Shown: in pieces, positions 1 through 12,877 of the stretch
Layout: each line of letters begins with the position of its first letter
Numbering within the stretch: position 1 is the first letter of the stretch
NCBI GenBank assembly: GCA_911728455.2
Contig: OU452222.1
Coordinates: 19,292,559 to 19,356,558, forward strand
DNA: 64,000 nucleotides
Source of the DNA: Marthasterias glacialis
Taxonomy: Eukaryota; Echinodermata; Asteroidea; Forcipulatida; Asteriidae
Direction: 5' to 3'
Notes under the pieces: generated by a model
Database searches by the model: none
What the model was told of the DNA's origin: nothing
Seen by the model: only the letters and a program-made list of their open reading frames with translations
Position numbers and translations under genes: made by a program

Positions 1-473
1 CAAACACATTACCAGGTGTGAGAGTCAATGCTGACAAAAAGGTCTGAAACTAGAATCCCAATTTAAGGAGGTATGTTGAAATGCAGGCCTTGATCTTAAC
101 CGAGGCCACCGAGGCCATTGGCCTCATGCCCTGTTGAGTTGGCCAGCAGGCCCTTCAGGAAAAATTACACAGTCACTACCAACTTGGCCAGCATGCCCTT
201 GTACAATTTCTCTGATTTGGCTAGCAGAGGCCTGCCCCCGTTTTTCTTAAGATCGAGGCTTGGAAATGATGACAATTCAACCTTTTAGTAACGCCTGGAG
301 TTAAAGACTGAAATGAGCTTCTTAGAAGAGTACCCTCAGCACGAGAGAAGCAGATCAAAGAGCAAGATTTCTTTATACCTGAAGAAAATAACAGCTATTT
401 TTGTCACCAGGCAGACATAAAACAGTCTAAATTCAGATATAAAGTCTGAAGTATCTCATCCCTGTCCTATTAC

Positions 474-3400
474 CTTAACAGCCATCCCGTTGAGATCCGA
501 GCTGTAGCTAGCGGCGGTCGGGGAGGTGTTTGGCACGGTGGTGGTGCTGGTCTCACTGATGTGAATCTTCTCACAGGGAATCTTGAGGGTCCTACTGGCC
601 ACCTGGATCATCTTAGTATGTAACCCCTGGCCCATCTCGGTACCCCCATGGGCGATCAGGACGGATCCGTCCATGTAGATGTGGACTAAGGCTCCAGCCT
701 GTGTTAAAGATGAAGTACAGGATTGGGTATCATTGCGAAAAAAAAAGAAAAAAAAATGTCATTCATGAATGTCAATCTTAACGCTCACACCCTATAAGTG
801 GGCAAAAAGTTTGAAAAATTTGGGAAAAGCAAGAAGAAAACAACATAACAAGACTTACTGTTAGAAATTGATACTTGTGTTTTCATTAGTGTAAAATTTG
901 GGGGCAAATCAACCCCTCTGCCCCCTTAAAAGATCTATATACAACAGAACAAGTTCTCATCAGAACTAAGTAGTCCCCCCTGAATTTTCCTAATCTACTC
1001 AGCGGCAGTAGATGAATGAAATAGCCGGACATTTCTTAATTCTTACCAAAACAAAAACAAATCCCCATACGCCTATGGAAACACTTATGGTGGTTTCAGG
1101 TACATAAAATAAAAAAGTTATTGTTATGTCTTTATTATCAAGAACACCGCGAAGCGGCAAGGCCCTTCAGCTTACACGTTTAGGTCTGTTTTAAACAAAC
1201 TAACTAATGAGCATGCGTAGAACTAGAGAACGATAACATTAAAGCATGCAAACTAACACCTAACAGTTATAATCATTGGGAAAAACTGGTACACTTTATC
1301 CACTAGTAGTGGCGTAACCAGAGGGGGGGGGGACAGGGGGTCCTGAGATCCCCCACACAGAAACCTTACCCTCGCCTCTAGATTTTGCCTCCCCAAATTG
1401 AGATTGAAAAAATGCACAAACGAATGGTTCGATACACTAAATAGCCCAGCAAATTATGTCTTCACCCCTTCCCACCCAAAATGAAAATGTCCGGTAATCA
1501 TGATAATGCAACTGTCCACTAGAAAAGTGGGACACTTTATTGTATTTCCTGTCTAACACCGGTACCAGTCCTCTAAAGAAATAATCATAATAAATGGAGT
1601 CTTGCAAAGGGGCATGTATCTACCACAAGAGCATTTTGACGTAGACTTTAAATCTCAAAATGTCTTTTTCTTTCACAGTTACTGGAAACGGGCTTTACCT
1701 GATTTAGGAACTTCACGGCGAAGGAAACCCCAAACTTTGTCGGTGTCAGAGCGAGACCTCTCTTCTTCCAACGACTCTCACTGAAATGAAAAAGGGAGAT
1801 GGATTTTGGTATCAACTCCAGCTCTCCACATCTGATGATTTATTTCTGTTCAATAAGTTTTCGGATATTAAAACTTCATATCAATTTGTTAGCACTCCTT
1901 TTCAAGTGTTCACACAGTCACTTTTTTTTCCGCAGTGGGAATTGCCGTCAAAAACTGCGCCTCGATGTCATGTTTTTTTAACACAGCTAAAAAGAGGAGC
2001 AACATTTGGACTTCTTAAAAAAATATGAGGAAGACAACAAAATTCTACGTCACACTGGTACAAAATATTGACTTTTTATTCAAGAGAAAGCCGATACTTT
2101 TTACGAATTAAATTAAGTTTCAGCAGAATTTATCACCATGTTGTGTGTAAAATTGCGGTTTTCAGGAAACCCCGAGACTCTAAGCAAGTGACCCTTAACA
2201 ATCGGTAGCCTAGTTAGTAAGACATCTGCTGTAGAATGACGGGGGTGGTGGGTTCAAATCCCACCCGAGGAACATGCCTGTGGATTTTTTTTTACAGGAT
2301 TCAGGAAAGTACTGAGTATACGATGCTTAACACACATCGGTGTATGGGCACAAAAACATGGTATAAAGATAATGATGCGAGAAAACTTTCTTTGAAATAT
2401 TTCTGCCTGAAGTGTATGTTAAATAAATGAAATAAGATCCAAATTAGGTTTTGTCTCAGTGAGATGAAAACTCTGCCTATAGGAATGCGTACAAAAATGC
2501 TGAATGAAACAACAAAATGAGCTGAAATTTTCACAAGTTGGTTTCATTACATCATGATTTGTGCAAAGAATGGAAGCATTTACAGTCAGTTTACCAATGT
2601 TGAGCTGGGGCTTTTGAGGAAAGCTTGTGATTTCCTTACCTGTTGAATTGGTCGACATCTCGTCTGCGGTTCTCATAATCACTAGATGTCACACATTGCT
2701 TCCAGCATCGCTCTAGATACCAGTTCTTCAGCTCCTGACTGTAATGAGTCTTGTCACCTTCCTTATAAATATTCATGAGTCGTACCTGGTGAATGATTTA
2801 CCAATATTAGTTTTAAAAAAAAAATTGTCATGGTGATTGCTTGAATCTAATGAATTTAGTTTTGTTATATCTTAATAATAAAAGAATAAAAAATATTAAA
2901 AAAATATATGTTCATTTATAATTTTCTTTACTTTCAGTGGATCGAGTCCCAGTTTGATCGCAATCTCTGACATGATGGTTTCACCGATGATCATTCCTTG
3001 GGGTCCTCCGAATCCACGGAAAGCAGTGTTGGACGATAGATTGGTCCTGCATAGATGGCCGGTCGCTTCCACGTTATGGAAATTATAGCAGTTGTCAATG
3101 TGGAACAGGGTTTTCTCCAGGACCTTCGATTCGCATAAAGAAAAAAATGAAAGTGACATTTGAACTTGAATCATTCCAAAATTGACTGGCACTTTCCAGA
3201 GTTTTGCCAACCACTGTTGGCAATAATACAGGCGGCCTTCACTGCAAAAAATACAACAGTTTATTATTTGACCAAAAATGCTATCAAATTAATACCCATA
3301 TTAGTGATAAATAAAACGTACTATCCAAAACAAAAAGTAAACTTATATTTCCGAAAAAATGTTTTAATTTAAAAAAAAATTTTTTTGCCCAGCCAGTTTG

Positions 3401-6400
3401 TGCATTTTGTGATACTCAAGGCCTCCCACAGAAAAATGATGGTCAATGTTTGTAAACAAACGAAAGGGCTAAACCCCCAGCAATAAACACAAATTGTTAA
3501 TAAAAGTTGCTGCAGTTGTTGGCAGATACTGGGTTTATTTATAGGAATAAATAGAGAAACAGAAGTTGTCCAAAGTTATGACATCATCTACCCAAGCGTT
3601 AAGCCAAGTAATACTCTAAAATAAAATAAAACCAAGTGTTTGTGACAATTTTAATACTATTTTGGGAAAATTTAATGGTATAATAAGAAAAGTAATAATT
3701 AATATTTCATTTAAAAAATCTTTAAAGTAAAAAAAAAAAAGGCAAGCAAGTAAAACAAAATAAACATCTTTAATAAAAACAAAAATAAAAGTGCTTTTAA
3801 AGCAAACTTTATATTGGAAATGAAAATGAACAATTTTACATTCATGCCACGAGGAGGAAACGTTTACAGGCAACTTGGAGGCAACCAACTGCACTACATG
3901 AAAAAGGAACACTTTGGTGGGACGAGTGACATTTTTCTTACAATCTCTTATACTATTCTCAAGGCAAATCGAAATGCAAACAAGTTTCCTTCTTGCAGAT
4001 TACTTGGTACTAATTGGTTGCCTATTCGGGCTCCTCGGAATGTTTTTTATTTGATGTTTATGTTTGGTTTAAAAAGCTCGACTGTGCAATCTGAAGCATT
4101 TATGGTTTTATGTTATGATTTGTTTGTGCATATAGATCTTTAAGATATATGATCCGTGCTCAAGCCGATTTTACCTTGAAAAATGAATCCAAATGTTGAA
4201 TTGCTATTTTTGTATGATGACCAAAGTTATTAACTTTCAAACGAGATTGCAAACGAAAAAAATCCATCAACCAATGACAGTCCTCCGCTCAGAACCTTTG
4301 CCACCCACCTCTTGCCCCCCCCCCCCCCCCCCAAAAAAATGAGATCGAAAAACAAATGCACAATCGAATGATTCGATATATTAAATAGCTCCCCTCTAAA
4401 AAAAAATACAAAAATAAATAAATAAACAAAGAAAAAATTGTTTGACCCTGCTTGCATCCCAAATAAAAATGTCTGGTTACATCACTGCTTGTGACATCCC
4501 ACCTAAAAAACTCATGCAAACCATGATGTCTGTCCACACTGCCAGGCAGATCCTCTATTTAAACGTAACTCACCGAGTGTGACCAATCGTAAGTATGTCC
4601 ACTATTGGAGTACAGATCAACCTGCAGAGCTTTCAGCTGACCCTCCTTACTGAAGCCCACCTTGTAGTGACTCAAGTATGGATGACGGGTTCCTGTTACC
4701 ATCATGTCCTCACGCCGGTCAAGCATCAATCGCACAGGACGATTCACTCTGGAAACAAAGTTCAGAAATTTGTGAGTCAGTTTAATATCAAATGAGAAAA
4801 AAACAAAACAAGGATTAGCTGTTGCAGGGTGGCATGGGTGGTGTGTGTGTGTAAAGCAATCGCCTCCCACCACTGTCTGACTGTATCCCTGGTTCCATTC
4901 CCGGCTAGGGCTGTATGTGAGTAGAGTTGTGTGCTGGTTCTCTCCTGTGCCATGAGGGTTTCTCTCCAGGCCCTCCGGTTTTTCCTCCCTCCGAAAACAA
5001 AAAAATCAAATACTTTCGATCTCTGGCTGTGCTCTGTGGTCATTATGGGTTGATGTGGCTGGCTGCCGAAGGTGCCCTTGCATGCCTGCAGCTCGAACCT
5101 GTGTAGCCGCATCCTTCGGGATTCAGCTTCTCAGCTGCCAGCAAGGATGATTAGCCTTCTAAATTGTTTATTATTATAAATCTGCTTACCATCAAAAATG
5201 ACATGTGGTGGTAAATGGCACATTGACCATAGCCCTATAGTTTGTCTCAAATTAAAAGTTTTCTGCTAAGCAAAATTAAGCAGGATACCAGTCACAGATT
5301 GTACATGTGACATGCTATTTTCGCTGGTAACCTTATTCTTGTAAGCATCATTTGGCTTGGCTACCTTTTGTGCTTAAGCAGCTCTATGAAATTGGGCCCA
5401 GGTTGCTAACTATTTTTTGGCCTAAATTTTACTCCATCACATCCCAGTTTTTAAGCTGAACGCACTTTTGGTCGGTTGTTTTTTTTAGTGATGGATACAT
5501 AAATTGTACAATGTGTCAACTCTCAACAGAAAATTGCACAAACATCTAAAAAAAAATCATTGTGTGTGTGTGATTGCTGGAGGATAACGGTAGGCACACA
5601 CACCGTCGTGGGGACATTTATACAATGGGAACAAAGGTTCCCACAACGTTTTTCTTTGTCAAACCCTGTCCCCACAAGGTAATTCAATAAAAAAGGGAAT
5701 AATAGAACAACAATAGGGAGTTCCCACAACTCGGTGTTAAAAAGAATCTGGACGTGTGTATTAGAAGAACAAGTTGACCTTTTTCCACTTTTTTCTTCTT
5801 GAGGTGGACACTTATTCCCGAGTTATATTCAGGAAGTTGATCCATTCAGTGAATGTCCACAGAATATTTGATCCAAACATTTTGATTTTTATGTATGAGT
5901 ATCTAAATCTGCAACATAACCAATTTTGATCAAACAATCACTCAATCAATCAATCAATTAATCAATCAATCAATATAAAAGCCTACGGTCAAAATTTTTT
6001 AAAAATCAATATACGTCTCTAATATATAAAACCCCTTTAATGGACAAGCCAATAAGCATTGAAATACTTACTTGTTGGCAGCAACAGCACACACTCCAGC
6101 TTGGATGCAATTCCGAGATTCCTTGCCTCCAAACCCACCTCCAAGACGTTTCACCTTGGAGACAACTTTATTACTTGGGACACCCAAGGCTTTGGCAACT
6201 AAGGACTGTGGAAGGGAGAAGGATGTCGACTTTTAGTTGTGATTAATTTGAAATTCTTAACTTTGATGAGAATAGAGTTTGCTAGTGGATAGAGGTGTAG
6301 AGTGTCATGGCCAAGCGGTTAGTGCATCAGACTCCAGTTCTCAGGGTGTGGGTTCGAATCCCACTCGTGACACCTTTCTCCTTGATCAAGACACTTAAGT

Positions 6401-9400
6401 ATAATTGCTTCTCTTCACCCAGGGGTAAAATGGGCACCAGAGAGGGCAGAGATGGTTCTTGTGATTGATTTAGCTTGGTGCACTACGTGCTTGGGAACAC
6501 AGGCTGTATACTCCCAAGGGAGCTGAGATGGTTTAAGGAATAAAATCAATGATTTTATTGTATTTATATCTTTCTGGTAATGAAACCAAGGGACCCTCAA
6601 AAGTGACTAGCACTGTGACCCGTAGGCCTGAAGATACCTGTGTAGAGAAGATGTAGAAGAAATGTCCGTTTTAGATGTGGGAGGAAAACCCCAAATGGGG
6701 GAAAACCCACGCAATCAGGTAGAGACTGAAAGCCCAATCCACATGCGAGGCTCCAGTCCGGGATTCGAACCGGGGTCCACAGAGGTGAAAGGCAGGGAAA
6801 GAAACCACTGAGCCAACCTGAATGCCCAGTGACCAGGGGTAAATAATGTTGGAGTGCCATGAGTGTCACTGTATGATGAGGGCTTTGAGCTTTATAAGAA
6901 GCCACTGTTACTATGGTGACTGACGACTCTAAGCTCTCCATTTTTTCCTGGTATAACCCGAGTTTTAAATGTCTCCCATAACGATTAACCACCCTGGCTA
7001 TATTACTTTATAACACCTCTTCCTTTGATTCTATCTGTTGATTGGCCGAACGTGCGTCACGTGGTGTTGTGTATTTTTACTATCACACTGCACACCGATC
7101 AAAAGAACTATTAAATGGTACTATCCAACGACAACCTCGAACCCGGTGAAACGATCAAATAATACGTGCATTTGAAAAACGATATGAGAACGAAGGCAGT
7201 GTGGTACCCCCTCTTTCTTTTTGTCAAGATTTCCTGTCAGATTTTATACGGTTGTTTGAAGACTGATATACGCACAGCGAATATTAGCACAAAATGGATG
7301 AAATTGAGGTGTTATAAAACAAATATTGACTGCTTTATCTCGTGGCGTAGTAAAACTAGTCACTCTCGGTGATCCCCGGAGCCGCCTATCTTCCCTCGGC
7401 TCCGCCTCGGGAAGATAGGTTGCTCCGGGTATCACCTCAAGTGACTAGTTTTACTACGCCACTTGAAGCAGTCAATATTTGTATACTCTTACCTGAGTCT
7501 TAGATGGTGACTGCGTTGACGAGATGACTTCGACCTCCCCCTCCTCTCCCGGTATAATCAGCGTGGTGTACGTCTCCATGTAGAAATGCTCCTGAGCACC
7601 ACTCCTGATGTCTCCCTCCAGGATGTGATCCGAGTTCTCAAAACCCTGCTCAACATTTCCCGTCTTGATGCGGCGAACGAGCGGGAAGAAGGAGTTGTGC
7701 TCGATGGCTTGCTGCGATACACATGAGTTGGAGGAGTGATCAAGTGTAAATGAGATGCCAAGAGGAATTCATTCGGAAATCACATCAATTTAGTTTAATT
7801 TTTATTAAAATGATGAAGCAAAGCATACACAACATTTGAAGTAGACTAACAGAATGAGAAGCAGTGCATTACCATACCTTGTTCAGAATTTCAACAATAC
7901 TTAAATTTGAATTCCCTTTATAATCTTCATTTGATTTTTAAGCCTTTACTGTGCAGATTTTGTTTGTTACACCTTTTCCACCTTTGTAAATTTACTGGCA
8001 ATTTGGCAGATAAACCAAGTGTTAAACCACAAGGAAAACTAAATGGGTAAGTCTAATTCACATTCTGGGTGGACAAAGGAATAATTGACTATGGGAGCAG
8101 GATTTGAACCTGCGACCACCGGATTAAAGTGCCAGCACTCTACTGAGCTCGTCGTGTGCCCGGTAAAAGGGCGTAACGCCTTACGCCCTTTTACCAGGAA
8201 CATAAAGTAGTTTGTCCCAGTAACAAAAGCAACAAGCAACAAAATGGCTCCTGACATGAAAAATATGGCATTTTTTTTAGTTTTTTGTTGCTAGAATTAC
8301 CCTGACGACATTTTCCCCATTCCCCATGCAGAATTTAACCATTCTAGAATGACTTTTGCATGGCTCAAATTAACCAAACTTTCCCGCTCATAATTCTTGA
8401 AACACAAATTTTAACATAAATTGCTTACGTCTTTTTACCGGGAACTTTCCCTTATACATCCTTTTACCGGGCACACGACGAGCTATCTTGCCCTATGATG
8501 GTAATCCCTGTAATGCCGCTTCCCAGGTTGTATCGTAAACTTGGGTATGATCCCTGGTTATATGGCAGTTTAAGGTTGTATGGCTTCTGACTGGCACCCC
8601 AAACAAAAATATTGACAAGATAGGGGGTCCGCCAATATTTTAGGATAGCTCAGTTGGTAGAGTGCCAGCAAGTTAATCCGGAGGTTGCAGGTTCAAATTG
8701 CATTCAAGTCAAGTTTTCTTTGTTCACCCCAAAACGTCTTTTAATAAACCATTACTGAACTGAACTGAACTGTTTTACTTTGATTTGGTGTGATTAATCA
8801 TAGAGGGTTAATTGTTGGGTTAATTCTTCCAAGAATTGTACTGGTCTTCTCGACGTTTTTGTTTTTGGTTTTCTTTAGGGAAAATAACATTGGTTCTTCC
8901 ACGAATCATACTGGTCTTCTTGATGAAGCGATCAGCCCAGTGGCCAATACCAATAAAGGAAGCTCTGAGGCATGTCCGTTTTGGGTTTTTTTGTGTTTTT
9001 TTAATTATGGAAAATAATAAAAAGGGGAAAATTGTTACCAAAAAGGAGCCTTTCAGGCACTGAAGTTAAAATCCTGAAAACCTGTTATTCTGTATCTTGC
9101 GTTTTAACTTCAGTCCCCCTCCCCTTCCTATTGAAGGCAATTTGCTTTTCTCAGCCACCTATTAGATACTTTCTGGGTGCATTACTAGACTAGCCTGGTC
9201 TGGTCTTCGGCATCAATATCAACACCAGCTTACAAGGTCTAAAATTGTACAAAGTTTGACGAGTCAAAGGGTGTGTCTTCTTATAGCCACAGTCAAAAAA
9301 GTCATGAAAAAATGAGAACCAATTTTTGCATGAAGGAGTGTTTCTGCAAGCTTACCTCTACTGTTATAATGGCGGGTAACTCTTTATAGTCCACTTTGAC

Positions 9401-12400
9401 AAGTCTAGCCGCTTTCTGCGCTATGGCTTGATCGTCTGCAACTATCACACCGATGATTTGACCGACGCAGTTAACCTGCCAAGAATCATTTCATAAGACA
9501 AGACATATTTTGTTAAATTTTATGCACATGTGAGCATTTACTTGAACTTTCAACAAAGTAACATTACACTTTTAGGCTTGAAATAAATGCACGTTAATAC
9601 TTCGATTGGCGATGGTAAATAATTGTGATTCTAGGGATCATTTTCGTCGACCCGCCTTGCGGAAATATCGCTGTTTAGCAGCTTTACCTGCTGAGTGGAG
9701 GTTTTGAGGGAACTAGGAACAAACAATGGTATCTTGGCTGCTATTCAGCTAAGTAACATTTTACTCTGCTTAGCAAATATTTGTGCTTAACTAGTTGATG
9801 CCAGATGACCTGTATAAATTGGAAATAATTGTCTGAGCCAGCAAACAGAGGTCGTGTAATCAGAATACCAGCACAATGGTTGCCCGGACATTTTGTTTTG
9901 GAGCGTTCACAGAGTATGCACTCGCCCTACAGCGCTTCGTTTCCCCAACATCCAGAGGACAGATGGTGTTGAATGTTTTGCCAATTTTTTGCCATTATGC
10001 GGGGGTTATTGTGTCCCGATTCCAGACCTTCGCCCTTTTGTTCTAAGAAGAGGATTTCAAGACATCGAGAGGCTTCCACCGTTGTTTATTCATTGTCTTT
10101 TGGCTCATATGGAGGCTAGTTCGAGTGAACCAAGTTTCCAGCCTTGGTTTAGGAAGAGGAACAACCCTCAGCCATGAGCTATGGCCAAGGTTTTGCAATT
10201 CACATTGCATGCAATTGACATTTTCTCAATAGAGGAAACAAAAAGAGAATCTTTATTTTCTTGGCTTTGTCAAGTCAAGGTTTCTTTCTTTTTCTCTCAA
10301 AGAAAAAATTGATTCCAGCAATTCTGGGAAAATGATTCCGTTCAGGACAGGAGAATACGGAAGATTCCCCTCCAGGACTGCTTAATAACTTTATGAAAAT
10401 GGGCCCTGCTGAACACAGATTGTCCTTGTCCAAGATATTCTGATTCATCAATGCACCCAATAAGCCATTTTAGAGTTAGATTTGAATAATATCTAGTGAT
10501 TTGCTTACAAGTAATCGCTTAAATATGAATTCCTCAGACTATAGAGATAGTTGCTACATACGTCACATGGTTCGGGGTAAGCTTTTGCATATATAGTTAC
10601 TTAAGAGACAGCCGTACACCCACACACAATTCTGAATGAACGTGTAGGGCACAAAGGTACCAGACTTTGCCCATCTGGAGGTTGCTATACAAAAGTTTGC
10701 CCCAAACCATGTGACATAGCAACACTGTGTTTAGTCTGGGGAATCCATTTCATGAGTGTTCAATTGTGACCACTCTATCAATTAAAGTTATTGTATGGGA
10801 CATTTCTGAAAATCTAACTTGCAAATGGTTTATTGGGAGGGGGAATAAGGGGAGGGGGCTTGACCCTCTCTCCCCCACCCCCACCCCACCCACTCTCATT
10901 CAATGCCTTTTTCATTCAAGGAGAAAAAAGGGAGTATCCATTCATCAAAGTGAAACACCTTTATCACATCGGAATCAATTGGGGATAAAAATTTGATAAT
11001 GTAGAGTCTGAAACCATACCTCGTTGTCAGCGAAGAACATATCATCATAGACAGGTGAAGATCCAAGGAAGTTCTTTCCAGGTACATCGTTGATATCAAC
11101 ATACGCGTGGACTCCCTTTGTTGCTATGGCAACAGAAGCATCAACAGATCTGAGCAACATCAGGAGAAAAGTTTAGTTTTAATATTTAATATTTAAAAGA
11201 GGTAGAGCTGGCTTCAGGTGTATTAGTAGATCCCTTTTTGTATGTGATAGAGCCTTCCCTGAAGGAGGAGAGTTGTGATGTTTCCATTGTTTGACCTCAG
11301 TGATGTCGGCCTACTCAAGGGACCTCTACAGTAGAAATTACACAGATGCGATTGAACCAGTTGTAATCTTGTGTAATTATAAATATTCTATTTTGGCCAT
11401 TTTTCAAATACGGAAACGGACAATAAAACTGCAAAGAGAGGGCGAGGGATGCAAGTTTGATTCTAGAAAGCAGGAAATAGATTCAAGAAATCAAATGTTC
11501 ACAGTTTTACATGTACCTTACATAGCATGAAGATAATAGAAACATTCCTTGAAATATTTCTGCCTGAAGTGTTATAGTTTTTACATAATAAATGAAATAC
11601 GATCCAAAATTAGTTTTCATCTCAGTGAGACGAAAATTCTGTCTATAGGAATGTGTAAAAAAATGCTGAATGCATTTTTACTGTTTTCTCGCAAATGAAA
11701 CAACGAAATGAGCTGACATTTTCACAGGTTGGTTTTATTACATATTTCATGATTTGTGCAAAGAATGGAAGCATTTGCAGTCAGTTTACCAATGTTGAGC
11801 TGGGGCTTTAATGAAATTTTTATTTGAGTTTTTTTTACTTGTATGAAAAGCATCTTTAAGCATATAAATACATTAACAAATCATTAATACTAACCCGAAT
11901 TTCAACCCACATTTAATGTAAAATTGTAAGCTATTGTCTCTCTTTAGGATAATGAAAATTAAAGAAAATTTTGCCTACAAATTAGGACCCTAAATCTCAG
12001 AGAAGGGTGCCCTAATTCATGTCAAGCAGTATATTTTAAGCCTGTTGATACACAACTTACAAGATTTTGGCGTGGGCTTTCTGACTGAGCACCAGTCCCA
12101 AGTAAAGTTCACCTTTCACAATAAAAAAAAAAAACCAAGAATGTATCAAATAAGTACAAAATATTAGGATTTGGGGATCAGTGCTCAATAAAGTTATACT
12201 ACTTGACTGAGGAATGCAGTCAGGCATGATCCCTGACAAAAAGTAGTTAAGTTTTATTGAGTATGATGAGGACAGCCCTGATTAAACTTGTAGCAGGCTT
12301 TGATAGGCCATTGAATAACCATTTTGCTGACTTTTCTGAGGGCAAAGAAGTCGGAAACCAGATTAAAGTAGGAAGAATATCACGCCTAGGAATTTAATAA

Positions 12401-12877
12401 ATTTAGAGTTTGTCCCCAACACATGCAGCTCCCAGGATTCAAATGAACTTGAACACCTGGAGCCCAATTTCATAGAGTTGCTTAAGCAGAAAATGTTGCT
12501 TTCAGCTAAGCAAAAATTAGCAGGAAAACCAGTCACAACTGTTACACATGACATTGGCTGGTAACATTTTAGTGATAAGCAAAAATCGTGTTGTGGTCAG
12601 CTTTAATTTGTGAAATGAAGATATACATTATTCAGTTTAATGTAGAAGCTTAAACAAACATCAAAGTTGTCGGCAGTTTGGATAATGGGCAAGTTGCACC
12701 TGGCCCATGCCTCCTCCCTCGATATGCACTCTATAATTATTACTCCTTTATAAATTTACCATCCACATGTGGAATATCATCACAGTATTTAGCTTCCCCA
12801 GTGGTCTGTTTTAGGGCAGATAGATGGGTCAATGGTCGTCCGACAGCATCAGTCTCCGGCTGTCCAGAAGGGACTTC
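474..12877 (-). CDS. XDH: XDH exons 16-26: molybdopterin domains (residues 581-1111, partial)
   Basis: Begins [19 protein letters not shown] and the [10 protein letters not shown] strand. Mo-pocket residues, numbered 20 ahead of bovine, include Gln787 (SSTQ), Phe818 and Glu822 (GGGFGGKE, exon 21), Arg932/Phe934 (AFRGFGGPQ, exon 23), Phe1029 (exon 25) and the MGQG loop (exon 26). Two substrate-contact positions differ: Lys900 replaces bovine Arg880 ([10 protein letters not shown]) and Ala1030 replaces Thr1010 ([10 protein letters not shown]). Arg1012 occupies the position of mammalian Cys992. The window ends in the intron after exon 26, whose donor is AAG/GTAATA at 473-472. Confidence 0.93.

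Noticed and set aside
3814-4143. Plus-strand 109-codon frame
   Set aside because: Lies in an XDH intron. Its end (GATATATGATCCGTGCTCAA) recurs inverted near 35420, so it is repeat sequence rather than a gene.
6302-6375. Possible tRNA gene
   Set aside because: A and B boxes are present but the acceptor stem does not close and a SINE body follows. The same applies to the heads at 2195, 8643, 37966 and 45665.
9893-10177. Plus-strand 94-codon frame
   Set aside because: No recognisable domain and intronic to XDH on the other strand.
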